Source: Coniella vitis (Eukaryota > Ascomycota > Sordariomycetes > Diaporthales > Schizoparmaceae). From it: a stretch of DNA of 64,000 nt. The notes beneath the pieces were generated by a model. It had not been told where the DNA came from. It saw nothing but the letters and a program-made list of their open reading frames with translations, and did no database searches. Position numbers and translations under genes: made by a program. Of this stretch, positions 12,101-22,809 are shown one piece after another. The stretch's first letter is position 1, and every line of letters begins with the position of its first letter. Location: the NCBI GenBank assembly GCA_011317545.1, contig WUJK01000008.1, forward strand, positions 310,001 to 374,000, written 5' to 3'.

Positions 12101-12840
12101 TATTAATAATAGGGATATTAATATAATTAGCCTTAGCCTATTTTTTATCCTATATAGCTATTATATAGATCTAATCGAATAGGTAGAGCGTAATACGTTA
12201 TTAGTATAAGCGCCTAGAGTTTAGGCTAAGAACTTCGTCTAATAGCTTAAAAATATAATTACTTTCGCTTAAGCTATAATAGTAATTATATAGTAACGAA
12301 TAGAAGAATCTATAAATAAGTTATAAGTAGTTATAGAACGGCTTATTAAAGGCGATAAGGTTTAGTTCTCCTTATAAAATATTACTACCGACTGCCCTTT
12401 AAAGAAGTTAGCCTAGCTATATAATAAATATACTATAATATATATCGTTAGCCCTTATATAGTAGAATTAGATATCCCGCCGGGTATTTACCCTTATTTC
12501 TATATAGATCTCCTAATTCGAGCTATATAAAACCCGCTCCCGTTATAGGTATAAAGGGAATACCGGCCTAACCCTATTATAATTAAAGAGGGAAAGGAAC
12601 CCGAATATTAGGTAGAAAGTATTATTAGAGTATATAATAAGCCGTATAAAGGCTATATAAAAACGGACGAAATATTATAATATAAAGTCCTAATTAAATA
12701 GGTCGGATAGGATTAGCTAAACTAATAGCCGTTATCCGAATTTAAAGATATAATTACTCTTAAGGAGTTCGAATAACGCTATAATAGTATTATAAGTTAT
12801 AATAGCCTAAAGTCGTAGAAAAAAAGAGCGGGGAAATTAA
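9130..12840 (+). pseudogene. Gypsy copy 1 pol remnant (PR-RT-RH-INT-chromodomain)
   Basis: One long frame with scattered TAA/TAG codons. The RT catalytic box reads SYIDNILIY (about 10319-10345), where the normal YIDD has lost its second Asp by a G-to-A change. RNase H follows (IYDKELLAV near 10890), then integrase with SIDFIIDLP near 11710. At about 12601-12780 a C-terminal chromodomain is recognisable from YQVESI and from PLSEFKDII..LKEFEQRYN, with TGG codons now TAG. The element is therefore a chromovirus. The exact C-terminus is blurred by RIP stops. Confidence 0.8.
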
Positions 12841-12892
12841 ATACTATAAATAAAAAGAAAACTATATACGAAATACGCGCTAATATAGCTAC

Positions 12893-13872
12893 CTATTTAT
12901 CCTTACTTACCTCCTCTTTACTACTAGAATTACTCTCCTTAATTTTACTAGAATAAGGGTTATTATTAATACTATACTTTATTTTAGTATTAACTAAGCC
13001 CTTACCCTTACTACCCCCCTTTATAAGCTTTACTAATAGGTCGGTAATATCCTCTAGCGCTACCGCTTAATAGTATATAAGCTTATAGCTATAACGCTAA
13101 TATAAAGTTAATAGGATATAAATAGGGAAGGAGTAATAGGTATATACGCTATAGGTATACTTATTATTTAATAACCGGACCTCGTTATAGCTAGCCTAAG
13201 TCTTATTTAACTTAGATAAGTAGTTATAGATATAGTATATAACGAGAGTAGCGAAGGCTTAGGGGCGGAGAGTACTTAGAGTATATAAGTATAAGAAAGC
13301 GTAAATAGGGAAGGAATAGTATATACTAGGGTCGGAAGTATTATAAGCGAGGGAATAATTAATTATAATAATAATAGCGGTATATATCTCGTTAGTCTAA
13401 TAAAGGGGGGTATAGGAATAGCCGGAGTTCTTACCCTTCTTATTCGTCCTATAGGGGAAATAATAAGCGCCGGCTATAGTAATTAGTAAGCTATAAAGAA
13501 GTAGGGGAAGCGCTATTTACTAATACTATATAGGTAAAGGGAGAGGGGGTTTTTAGAAGCCCTTATAATATAGGGTAGGTATTACTCGTCCCTAATACCC
13601 TTAGGGAGGGTAATATAAGGTTAAAACTATAGGTTAATAGCGATAATACTCTAAATAAGCTTATTAATAGCCTTATTAAGCTAAATAGCGATAGGGGTAA
13701 GGATAATAGCGGTAGGAGTAATAACGGGCGTAGTAGGAATAGCTATAGCTATAGCTATAAGTATTACTACCGTAGGAGTAGCTATAGAGCTTATAGTAAT
13801 AGCGGGGGTAATAGCGGTAGGTACGGTAGTAAGAGCCGCGCTAGCTTATTTAGAGCGAATAATAACGTTTAT
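12893..13872 (-). pseudogene. Antisense ORF of Gypsy copy 1 (intron-containing), RIP-broken
   Basis: On the minus strand, between the end of pol and the 3' LTR, one frame of about 310 codons can be followed in two exons, 13872-13521 and 13473-12893. They are separated by a 47-nt intron whose donor is RIP-altered (GTAAAT) in this copy. It is the positional equivalent of 21776-22755 in copy 2. The product is Ala/Pro/Thr-rich at the N-terminus, followed by a Tyr-rich region with two YSFP-type repeats and a Lys/Ser-rich C-terminus. I do not recognise a domain. The initiation codon is now ATA (ATG expected), so the start is provisional. Confidence 0.5.
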
Positions 13873-14321
13873 ATTATTAGTAAAGCTAAGTATAAGTAGA
13901 GGATAAATAGGGAAGGTATAATATTTACCTTATTATTATAAGGGTTAGTTTCGTATAACTTATAAGGGCTTTAATTTAATTAAGAGGAAGGAATAACCCC
14001 TAGAGTAGGGGTTAAGGGGGTATTTATACTTTTTTAAAGCTCTAAGAGTAAAGATATTATATTTATAACCGCTTACTAAGTTAAGGGCGTTACTATTATT
14101 CTATTAACAAATAATAAGTAGTAGAACTTATAGACTCGCCGAGAGCTAGGTTAAAGGGAGCTCTACGGATATAAGATTCCTTTTATACTCGCTAGGTATA
14201 AGGATAAGGCTCCTTTAATAGGGTAGGCGGGCATAGCAGCGTTATATTATTATACTTTTTAGGTAGCTATTATATTATATACGGCTTTATAGGAGGGCGT
14301 TCGGCCTAAGCGGGGGGGTAA

Positions 14322-14660
14322 TATTATAGGCCTACGGGTAAATATACGGCTTCGGTATATTAGGGTATAAAGCCTTAGTTAGTATATTCCCTTCTCGTTT
14401 AGAGATTAATATTATATAAACGCTAAATAAGAGCGTCTCCCGAGTAGCTTATAAGCTATATAAAAGACTATCGATAAGAGGATCCGTATCGACGGTAGAC
14501 CTATAGAAAACTCTATCTACGGGTAGATCCTAAACGTAAGAGCTATTTAAGAGCAGCTCTCGCGCCGCTATATAGATACTATTCTTACTTCTCTCCTTAA
14601 ATTAATTAATAATAGAAATTAGGATCGAAACTGCGAACGCTCTCTCGATGCCCGTTTATA
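14322..14660 (+). repeat. Gypsy copy 1 3' LTR
   Basis: A 339-bp LTR aligning without gaps to 7400-7738. It is preceded by a G-rich polypurine tract and followed by TCTAC. Confidence 0.9.
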
Positions 14661-14665
14661 TCTAC

Positions 14666-17600
14666 CGTATATAATAGAAGTTAGGACTAAGGTAATATAA
14701 ATACCTTATTAGTAAACTTATTACGAAAAAGTAGCTACCTAACGGCTAGAACCTATTAAACTTTCCTAATTTAGGTAGTTCGGGCCGATTAAGGTAAATA
14801 AATAATAATAATAAAGATAATAAGTATATAGGAGGATACCTTAAAGGATAAACGGGGCTTAGAACGCCCGTATACTCTATTTCTTTATATCTTTTCCTTT
14901 AGTTATACTATATTTTATACGTATATTTATATAAAGTATAATATATATAGTTTCTTTATCTTAGTTATTATAATCCTATTTAGCCTAGATTATAATAATA
15001 ATTAACCTAAACCTACTCTTTTAGAACTAGTTTAATAAAGCCTTCTCTATAATCGAGGAAGGCTATTATAACCTCTTATAAAGCACCGTTTTAAATAATT
15101 ATAGAGCTATATACCTTATTAATAGTATCTTACTTCTAGAGGATAGGTTATTCGTCCCTAAAGATAACGGTATAACTATTAGTATAGATAATACCTTATT
15201 CCTAGTTAAGGGATATAGTATACGAATTATTAAACGGTACCTTAATAACAAAATATATAACCTTATTCTTAAAAAGGTATACTTAGTAGAAGGTTTTAAC
15301 GTAAATATTATCTCTAAAGCGTTATTAGCTAAAAGGGGAGTTTAATACTATAGTTTTAATTATATATTATATTTAGGCAATTTAAGCGATAATAAAGTTC
15401 TAGTAACCCTAAAAAGGTATTTTAACTTAACCTTTTTTAAATATATTCTATATTACTCCTCCTATCTATTATTACCCTCCTTTATTCCGTCTAGTAAAGC
15501 CGGTATATTATATCTACCCGTTTCGAACTTATTATTTCGTTTATCTTTTAATCTACTTAAAGACCGAGAGGATTCGGAGTACCTATAGTATTTACGTTTA
15601 GGCTATTTAGGCGTATAAGTACTATAAAAGCTAATCTAATAAGCCCGCGGAATTAAAATAAATAATATATAAAGACTAAATTATAAATACTATACGAAAG
15701 TATTCCTAACTTATATTATATACCGAGGACCGTCTAAAAATACTAGCCCTAAGCCCTTCTAAAGGGTTTACTAAGATATATTTACGTTTTACCTAGATAT
15801 AGAAGGGGCTAAGTATATAATAATATTTAAGGATAAGTTCTTAGGTAAATTCTTTATCTCTATAGCTATAGATAAGATAGGATTAATAGTCTTTAGCTTA
15901 ATTCGTAACTTCGTTACCTAGGTATACTAGTAGTTTTAGCTTAATATATATAAAATCCGCTAAGATAGTAAAGCCGCCGTTCTACGTATAAACTATAGTA
16001 TAGCCTATATATAATAATACTAGGAGGTAGGAATCGAGCTTAAAGTAACCCTTCTATATATAAAAGAGCCTAATAGCGTAGCCGAGAAAGTAGGGCGCGA
16101 ATTAATTAAGAAATAATTAGTAATACTATTATCTATAAACCTATTATCTTATTTATAGCCCGAAGCGATAAAAGTAACGGCCTATTTATATAATATTAGC
16201 CTAGTAGTAATAAAGTATTAATAATCCCTAAATAATCTACTTAAGGGATAGTTCTATCGGAATATACCGATAACGTTATTAGATAAGGACCTTCGCCCTA
16301 ACTAGAGTTATATCTATACCTACGGCTATCGTACCTATATACTTAGAGTAGAAAGAGAAATAGGAAACTTTAGGAAAGAGATAAAAACAGCGGAATATAT
16401 ATATATTAGATATCTTATAGGCTATATCGCCTTAAATATCTTTAGAGTATAGATACCCTTTATAGATATAATATATATAATAAGGAATATTTAATTTAAT
16501 AAGATAATCTTCTATAACCCGTTAAAGGAGAGGCTTAGATAGCCCCTTCCTAACTATAAGTTCGAGAAAATACTATTATAGGAGACGAGATTAGAGGAGA
16601 TTTTAGATACTTTATACGTTTAAATAAATATAGGAGGATATTATACCTTCCCGTCTTAAGCAACCGACTTAAACCTATATATAATATACGCTAATATTAG
16701 TCCGCCCTTAGAACTAGGGGGTAAGTAGCTTTATATAGATAGTTTAGAAAGTATTCCGAACTAGACTATAGAGGATATACCTATACTTAAGTTAAATATA
16801 GAGAACTTATAACTCTCTAATCGCTACTAAAGCTTAAATAACTATATTTAGCTATAATAAAGCAACGCCTTTATACGTATATAAACTTAAATAAACCCTA
16901 TTAGTAGCGATACTAAGGTAGATAAAGACCCTATTAGCTTTATAGCTAGAGAAGATAAAGACCCTATTAGCTTTATAGCTAGAGAAGATAAATAATCTAT
17001 AGATATAAACCCTATTAGCGATATATAACTCGCTAAGGTAGATAAATTACCCCTTAAAGTCGAGGAACCGCTAAAGCATTAATTATTAATATATAACGAG
17101 GACTATTAGTCTAAGCCTTAATTATAATAACTATTACTTATAAATAGCCGAGATAATCTAATTAATTAAAGATATTTAATTATTAGAACCGAAGAGGATA
17201 TATAATAGGATATTCCGCCCTTTTTACGGAGATCTAATAGATAGAGAGTACTAATATAAAGGGTATTTAAATAAACGCCTATTTATAGGTATAAAAGAAA
17301 GAACTCCGAGCTACTTAAGCTATTTATCCGAAGGCCGTTCGCCTTTATAAGCGTATTTTACCCGTTTAGGCGATAATAGGCTTATTTAGCTACCGTACTA
17401 ATAGATATATAGCCGGAATTAGATATAAGATACGCTATATTATACGCTATATTTATAATAGCGGTTAACGCTAATAATACGCTTAGTTAGATATAGGATA
17501 AAATTACTAAGTTTATATTATATCCCTAGTATATTAATAACCTACCTAAAGAACTATTAAACTAGGTATAAGCTTAGAAGTTACCTTTCCGTAATTAATA

Positions 17601-19120
17601 ATTTAAGGCTATAAGAAAGGAGATATATTAGTTAATAACTATATACGTATAAGAGAAAATCGATAAGGCGAAAGTATATAATAAGCTTTTACCGCTTAAG
17701 TAGGTATTTCGCTATAAAACAGACGGTAATAATATCCTATCCTTATTTAAAGTACGGATTTATATAAGAGGAGATCTATAGGATACCGATATCTTCGATA
17801 CCTACGCTATAATACTTATAGTATACGCTTTTCGTATACTTATAGCTATTACGGCTTAAAAGGACCTAGAGGTAGACTAAATAAACGTAACCAGAGCGTT
17901 CCTTAACGCTAATAGAGAAGGATAAGAGGAAGTATACGTTAAACTACTAGACGGATTTAAAGTTATCGATAAAGTTACTAAGTTAAAGAAAGCACTCTAT
18001 AGTTTATGCGATTCGCCCCTTATATAGTATAAAGACCTTTATAATACCCTTAGAAAACTTAAGCTTAAGCCGTCGTTTAAAGAACTATATATATTTAAAA
18101 GTAAAGATAATAAGATTACTTTATTATTTTATATAGATAATATCTTAATATTTTATCTATAATTAGCTAAAGCAGAAGTAATAAGGATTAAAGAGGATAT
18201 TACTAAGGTATACGATATCGTTAACTAAGGATTAGCCGAATAATTCCTAGATATCCGAATAGTATATAACCGAAGTAAAATAATTATTCGCCTTCTTTAT
18301 AATACCTATATCGAAAAGGTAGCTAAAAAGTTCGGTTTAACGGATATACTAATATTTCTACCCTACTTACTAATCTCGCCCTTTACTAAACTTAAAAAGA
18401 ATATAGGCAAGGCTATAAAGGAAGAGGTAAAGTTATATTAAGAGAAGATCGGTTCTATCCTTTATATAGCTATTATATTACGCTTAAATATAATATTCGT
18501 ATACTTATTCCTTTCTCGTTTCCTTATAAACCTAAGTTAAACGTACTATAAGGCTACCGATTAGGTAATTAGATACCTCTATAGAATTAGATTCCTAGGT
18601 ATTTAATATAATAGTATAGCTCCTAAAGTATAAGTATTATATATATCGGGAGATTCGTCCTTCGTAGATAATATAAAGGACCGAAAATCTATATTTAGAT
18701 ATATATTTATACTATTTAGAGGTATAATCGCTTAGAAATTAGGCAAATAGTCTATAATCGCTATATCTATTATAAAGGCAGAGCTTAATACCTTATCTTT
18801 AACGGTAAAGGAAATAATAGTATTTAAACGCCTACTTTAAAATATCTCTATAGACCTTAGGGAGATATAGAATATCTACTATAATAACTAGCAGACGATA
18901 TAGCTAGTAATAGCTAAACGTAAGAAAATCAGTATAAAGCTTAGGTACGTTAATATTAGTTAACTATAGCTTAAATAGGAGTATTAAAAAAGTATATTTA
19001 AAGTTATATATTTACCTATAAAATAGATACTAGCCGACGGTTTAACTAAACCGCTAGATCGAGCCTAATTTAAGTATTTTAGAGCTCTCTTAAATCTTTA
19101 AGATTTAACTATAATTATTT
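14666..19120 (+). pseudogene. Copia pol remnant (PR-INT-RT-RH)
   Basis: The Copia internal sequence continues after the Gypsy 1 insertion. A GAG-pre-integrase-like block lies near 15590-15640 (RLGYLGVQ, normally RLGHLG), and integrase core sequence near 15776-15880. RT follows, with KKALYSL near 17985 and LLFYIDNIL near 18121-18147 (YVDD-type box, second Asp changed to Asn). RNase H near 18640-18960 has DRKS and a KAEL version of the EAE motif. A C-terminal RAQFKYFRALLNL completes the Copia pattern. Many in-frame TAA/TAG codons make it non-functional. Confidence 0.8.
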
Positions 19121-19211
19121 AAATATAAAATAATTATAATATTATAATAAAATAATAAGAGGATATATTAAAAAACCCTTTTTTATTAATATAAATACTT
19201 AAACTCTATAC

Positions 19212-20987
19212 TTTAAACCTTTAGCTTAGGGAGAATTTTATTAAGCACCTTTACTATCTCTAAAGCAGCCTTATCGCGAGTAATTCTCTATTCTCGCTAA
19301 GTAGAAGCTTTCTTATACGGATCGCGATCGTCCGAACTAGCTTATAAAGAAGTATTCTCCTCTCTTAAACGGGTCCTTTCTCCTTATAAGGTAGCGTTCT
19401 CCTCTTATAAAGCGGTAATTTTATCTATAAATCGGGTCCTCTTTCGTTTAAAACCGGCTATCCTAATTTATAAACTCGCCTTCTTATCAGGGTTTTAGTA
19501 GGCAAAGTAATAGGATATAAGAAAGCATCTAATAAGCAGGATCTTAGTAGTATTTAAGATATATTTCCAAATAAGGTTATATTTAGGAATTAAACTAAAC
19601 TTAGTTCCTTCCTTTTTTCTTTTAGTATTCCAGTTTTTATTTATAACTATAAATATAATTAACTCTATAGGGTTCCCGTTGCTTTTAAGCAATAGGTAAG
19701 TAAGTTTCCAGCTTAAACTCTAATACTTCTCCTCCTCTAAAGTAAGATATATAACCTTATAATCCTTAATACTATATATAAGCTCGTCTTTCCGCTTATT
19801 TAACTATTATTTAGCCCTTTTACTCGTATTAAATAACTCCCTAACCTAGTAGAGATTATTATAAAGACGATTAATAGCCCCTTTTAGCTCGGTATAATCG
19901 GTAGTAGAAACTATATTATTAGGTAGGCTATTTAAACTATTAAATTATCCCTCTTCCTATAGCTTAAGGGCAGCTTTCTATACCTAAGAAGCGTAACTAG
20001 CCTTCGTTTCGATACCGGATACCGCCTTCCTATTATTAAGATTAAGGTTTCCTTCGACGCCTTAAGTAATATATTTAAAACGGAAGATTCGGTCTATAAA
20101 GGGCTTAAGGATAGGGGGGATAAGTATATAGGTATAATTCTACTTATAGTAACGGTTATAATTAGGGGCGTTAGAGGTAGAGATATATTTACTATTACTA
20201 TTACTACTATTATAGCTTTTAATATAAGCGATATAGGGAGTTAAGCGCTTAATTTAGCCCTCCTTAATAATAGTAATTATATACTTATAGACGGTTTTAG
20301 GGCGGCGAAAAGGGGTAGCGGTAGCAGATAAAATAGTATTATTAATATTATAATTATTATCGTCGTCGTTAGCTAAAGGTTAAGGTTAAGCTTAAGGAAG
20401 GGGTTTCCGGGGGCGAGAGTTAATAGGTTTAAAACTACTAATAATCTATAACTTAGTTCTCTTAGCGGGGGTATAAGGAGATTATCTAAATACCCGTTTC
20501 CGGGGAGAATCGGTACGGGGAATAGTATTATTACTAGTAAACGTATAGATATTATTTATAATTTTAAGATTAATCGGCCGATTCGTATAAAATAAGCCTA
20601 AACGAGAAGACTTACTAAGGGAACGACTAATACGGGACGGATAAGAAGGGTTATTATCGCCGGCACTAGTATTAATACTAGCGTTAGAATTAGTACTAAT
20701 AATAATAGTATTAATTAACTAGGCTAAATCGTTAGGTTAACCTATTACTCTATCGTCCTCTCTTATTATATTAGTAAACTCCTATAAAGGGTAGATTCCG
20801 TTTATTAGATTATTAAATTCGGAGCTAGGTACCTCTTCGACCTCGTTAAGCGCGGAAATAGTATTATAATTAAGAATATCGTTAAAAGATAAAAAAGGGC
20901 GAATCGGGATATTAGGATCGTTATTTATAGAATAGTCTATACCTATATCGCTAGATTTACGGGTTAGAGCATTAATTAGTATATAAT
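19212..20987 (-). pseudogene. Antisense ORF of the Copia element, RIP-broken
   Basis: A single minus-strand frame of about 590 codons runs from 20987 to 19212, convergent with pol and only about 90 bp from its end. It contains about 26 TAA/TAG codons, nearly all where Gln fits. It can be joined in frame across the Gypsy 2 insertion to 28254-28278, where an ATA (ATG expected) could be the start. Visible parts are an N-terminal half rich in Ser/Asn, a basic Pro/Gln-rich stretch (KPLPQ.Q.QP), and a C-terminal heptad segment with LQEEN..LQ and LREENTSLQ spacing that reads as a coiled coil. No known domain is recognised. Gypsy 2 inserted near its N-terminus. Confidence 0.55.
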
Positions 20988-21326
20988 TATAAACGGGCAT
21001 CGAGAGAGCGTTCGCAGTTTCGATTCTAATTTCTATTATTAACTAACTTAGGGAGAGAAGTAAGAATAGTATCTATATAGCAGCGCGAGAGCTGCTCTTA
21101 AGTAGCTCTTACGTTTAAGATCCACCCGTAGATAGAGTTTTCTATAGGTCTACTATCGATACGGGTCCTCTTATCGATAGTCTTTTGTACGGCTTATAAG
21201 CTGCTCGGGAGACGCTCTTGTTTAGTACTTATATAATACTAGTCTCTAGACGAGAAGGGAATATACTAACTAAGGCTTCGTGCCCTAGTATGCCGAAGCC
21301 GTATATTTACCTATAGGCCTATAATA
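20988..21326 (-). repeat. Gypsy copy 2 3' LTR
   Basis: A 339-bp LTR in reverse orientation. A polypyrimidine run (21331-21340, the complement of the polypurine tract) lies just inside it. Confidence 0.9.
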
Positions 21327-21619
21327 TTACCCCCCCGCTTAGGCCGAACGCCCTCTTATAGAGCTATATATAGTATAATAGCTACCTAAAAAGTATAATA
21401 ACGTAATGCTATTACGCCCGCCTACCCTATTAAAGGAGCCTTATCCTTATACCTAATAAGTATAAAAGGAGTCTTATATCCGCGGAGCTCCCTTTAACCT
21501 AGCTCTCGGCGAATCTATAAATTCTACCGCCTATTATTTATTAATAGAATAATAGTAACGCCCTTAACTTAGTAAGCGGTTATAAACGTAATATCTTTAC
21601 TCTTAAAGCTTCGAAAAAG

Positions 21620-21627
21620 TATAAATA
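21620..21627 (+). promoter_or_regulatory. TATA-like box upstream of Gypsy antisense ORF
   Basis: TATAAATA lies about 150 bp before the proposed start of the antisense frame and is present at the equivalent place in copy 1 (near 14021-14028, complement). RIP could create such a sequence, so this is weak. Confidence 0.3.
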
Positions 21628-21775
21628 CCCCCTTAACCCCTATTCTAGGGGTTATTCCTTCCTCTTAATTAAACTAAAGCCCTTATAAGTTATACGAAAC
21701 TAACCCCTATAATAATAAGGTAAATATCGCGCCTTCCCTATTCGTCCTCTACTTATACTTAGCTCTATTAGTAAT

Positions 21776-22755
21776 ATAAACGTTGCTACTCGCTCTAAAT
21801 AAGCTAATATAGCTCCTACCGCTATACTTACCGCCGCCGCCCCCGCTATTATTATAAGCTCTATAGCTGCTCCTATAGCGGTAATACCTATAGCTATAGC
21901 TACGGCTACTCCTACCGCGCCCGCCGCTACTCTTACCGCCGCTATCCTTACCCCTACCGCTACTTAGCTCGATAAAGCCGTTAATAAGCTTATTTAGAGT
22001 ATTATCGCTACTAACCTATAGCTCTAATCTTATATTACCCTCCCTAAGGGTATTAGGGACGAGTAATACCTACCCTATATTATAAGGGCTTCTAAAAACC
22101 CCTTCTCCCTCTGCTTATATAGTATTAGTAAGTAGTACTTCCCCTGCTTCTTTATAGCTTACTAACTACTATAGCCGGCGCTCGTTATTTCCCCTATAGG
22201 ACGAATAAGAAGGGTAAAAACTCCAGCTATTCTTATACCCCCTTTTACTAAACCGACGAGATATATACCGCTATTATTACTATAGTTAACTATTCCCTCG
22301 CCTATAATACTTCCGACCCTAGTATATACTACTCCTTCCCTACTCGCGCCTTCCCGTACTTATATACTCTAGGTACTCTCCGCCTCTAGGCCCTTACCGC
22401 TCTCGCCGCGCGCTATACCCGCGACTACCTGCTTAAGTTAGGTAAGACTTAGGCTAGCCGTAATAAGGTCCGGTTATTAAATAATAAGTATACCCGTAGC
22501 GTATATACCTACTGCTCCTTCCCTACTCGTATCCTACTAATTTTATATTAGCGTTATAGCCGTAAGCTTATACGCTATTAGGCGGTAGCGTTAGAGGATA
22601 TTACTAACCTATTAGCGAAGCTTATAAAGGGGGGTAGTAAGGGTAAGGGCTTAGTTAGTATTAAAACGAAGCGCGGTATTAACGATAACCCTTATTCTAA
22701 TAAAACTAAGGAGAGTAATTCTAGTAGTAAGGAGGAGGTAAGCGAGGATAAGTAG
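21776..22755 (+). pseudogene. Antisense ORF of Gypsy copy 2, with intron
   Basis: On the strand opposite to gag-pol, exon 1 (21776-22127) and exon 2 (22175-22755) form one frame of about 310 codons with about 11 TAA/TAG codons. The 47-nt intron has a GTAAGT donor, an ACTAAC branch point near 22161 and a TAG acceptor. Splicing in phase 1 restores the frame precisely where the unspliced frame degenerates into stops. The same arrangement exists in copy 1. The product is Ala/Pro/Thr-rich at first, then contains two SFPTR motifs and a Lys/Ser/Glu-rich tail. No domain is recognised. It ends close to the 3' end of pol, so the two frames are convergent. The start codon is ATA now, and the frame remains open somewhat upstream. 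Confidence 0.55.
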
Positions 22756-22809
22756 GTAGCTATATTAGCGCGCGTTTTATATATAGTTTTCTTTTTATTT
22801 ATAATACTT

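Larger units (their letters stand above)
7400..14660 (+). mobile_element. Gypsy chromovirus copy 1 (plus strand), full length, RIP-mutated
   Basis: This copy is 7,261 bp, with 339-bp LTRs at 7400-7738 and 14322-14660. TCTAC duplications lie at 7395-7399 and 14661-14665, and a polypurine tract (about 14308-14318) precedes the 3' LTR. Domain order is gag, protease, RT, RNase H, integrase, chromodomain, which defines a chromodomain Ty3/Gypsy element. Copy 2 at 20988-28248 has exactly the same length, and internal landmarks obey position(copy 1) = 35648 - position(copy 2), so the two differ by substitutions without net indels. Coding capacity is destroyed by RIP stops. Confidence 0.92.

Noticed and set aside
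20782..21000. A 72-codon minus-strand frame starting at 21000
   Set aside because: Its ATG lies in the Gypsy 2 LTR; the rest is a segment of the longer Copia antisense frame and the start is an insertion artefact.
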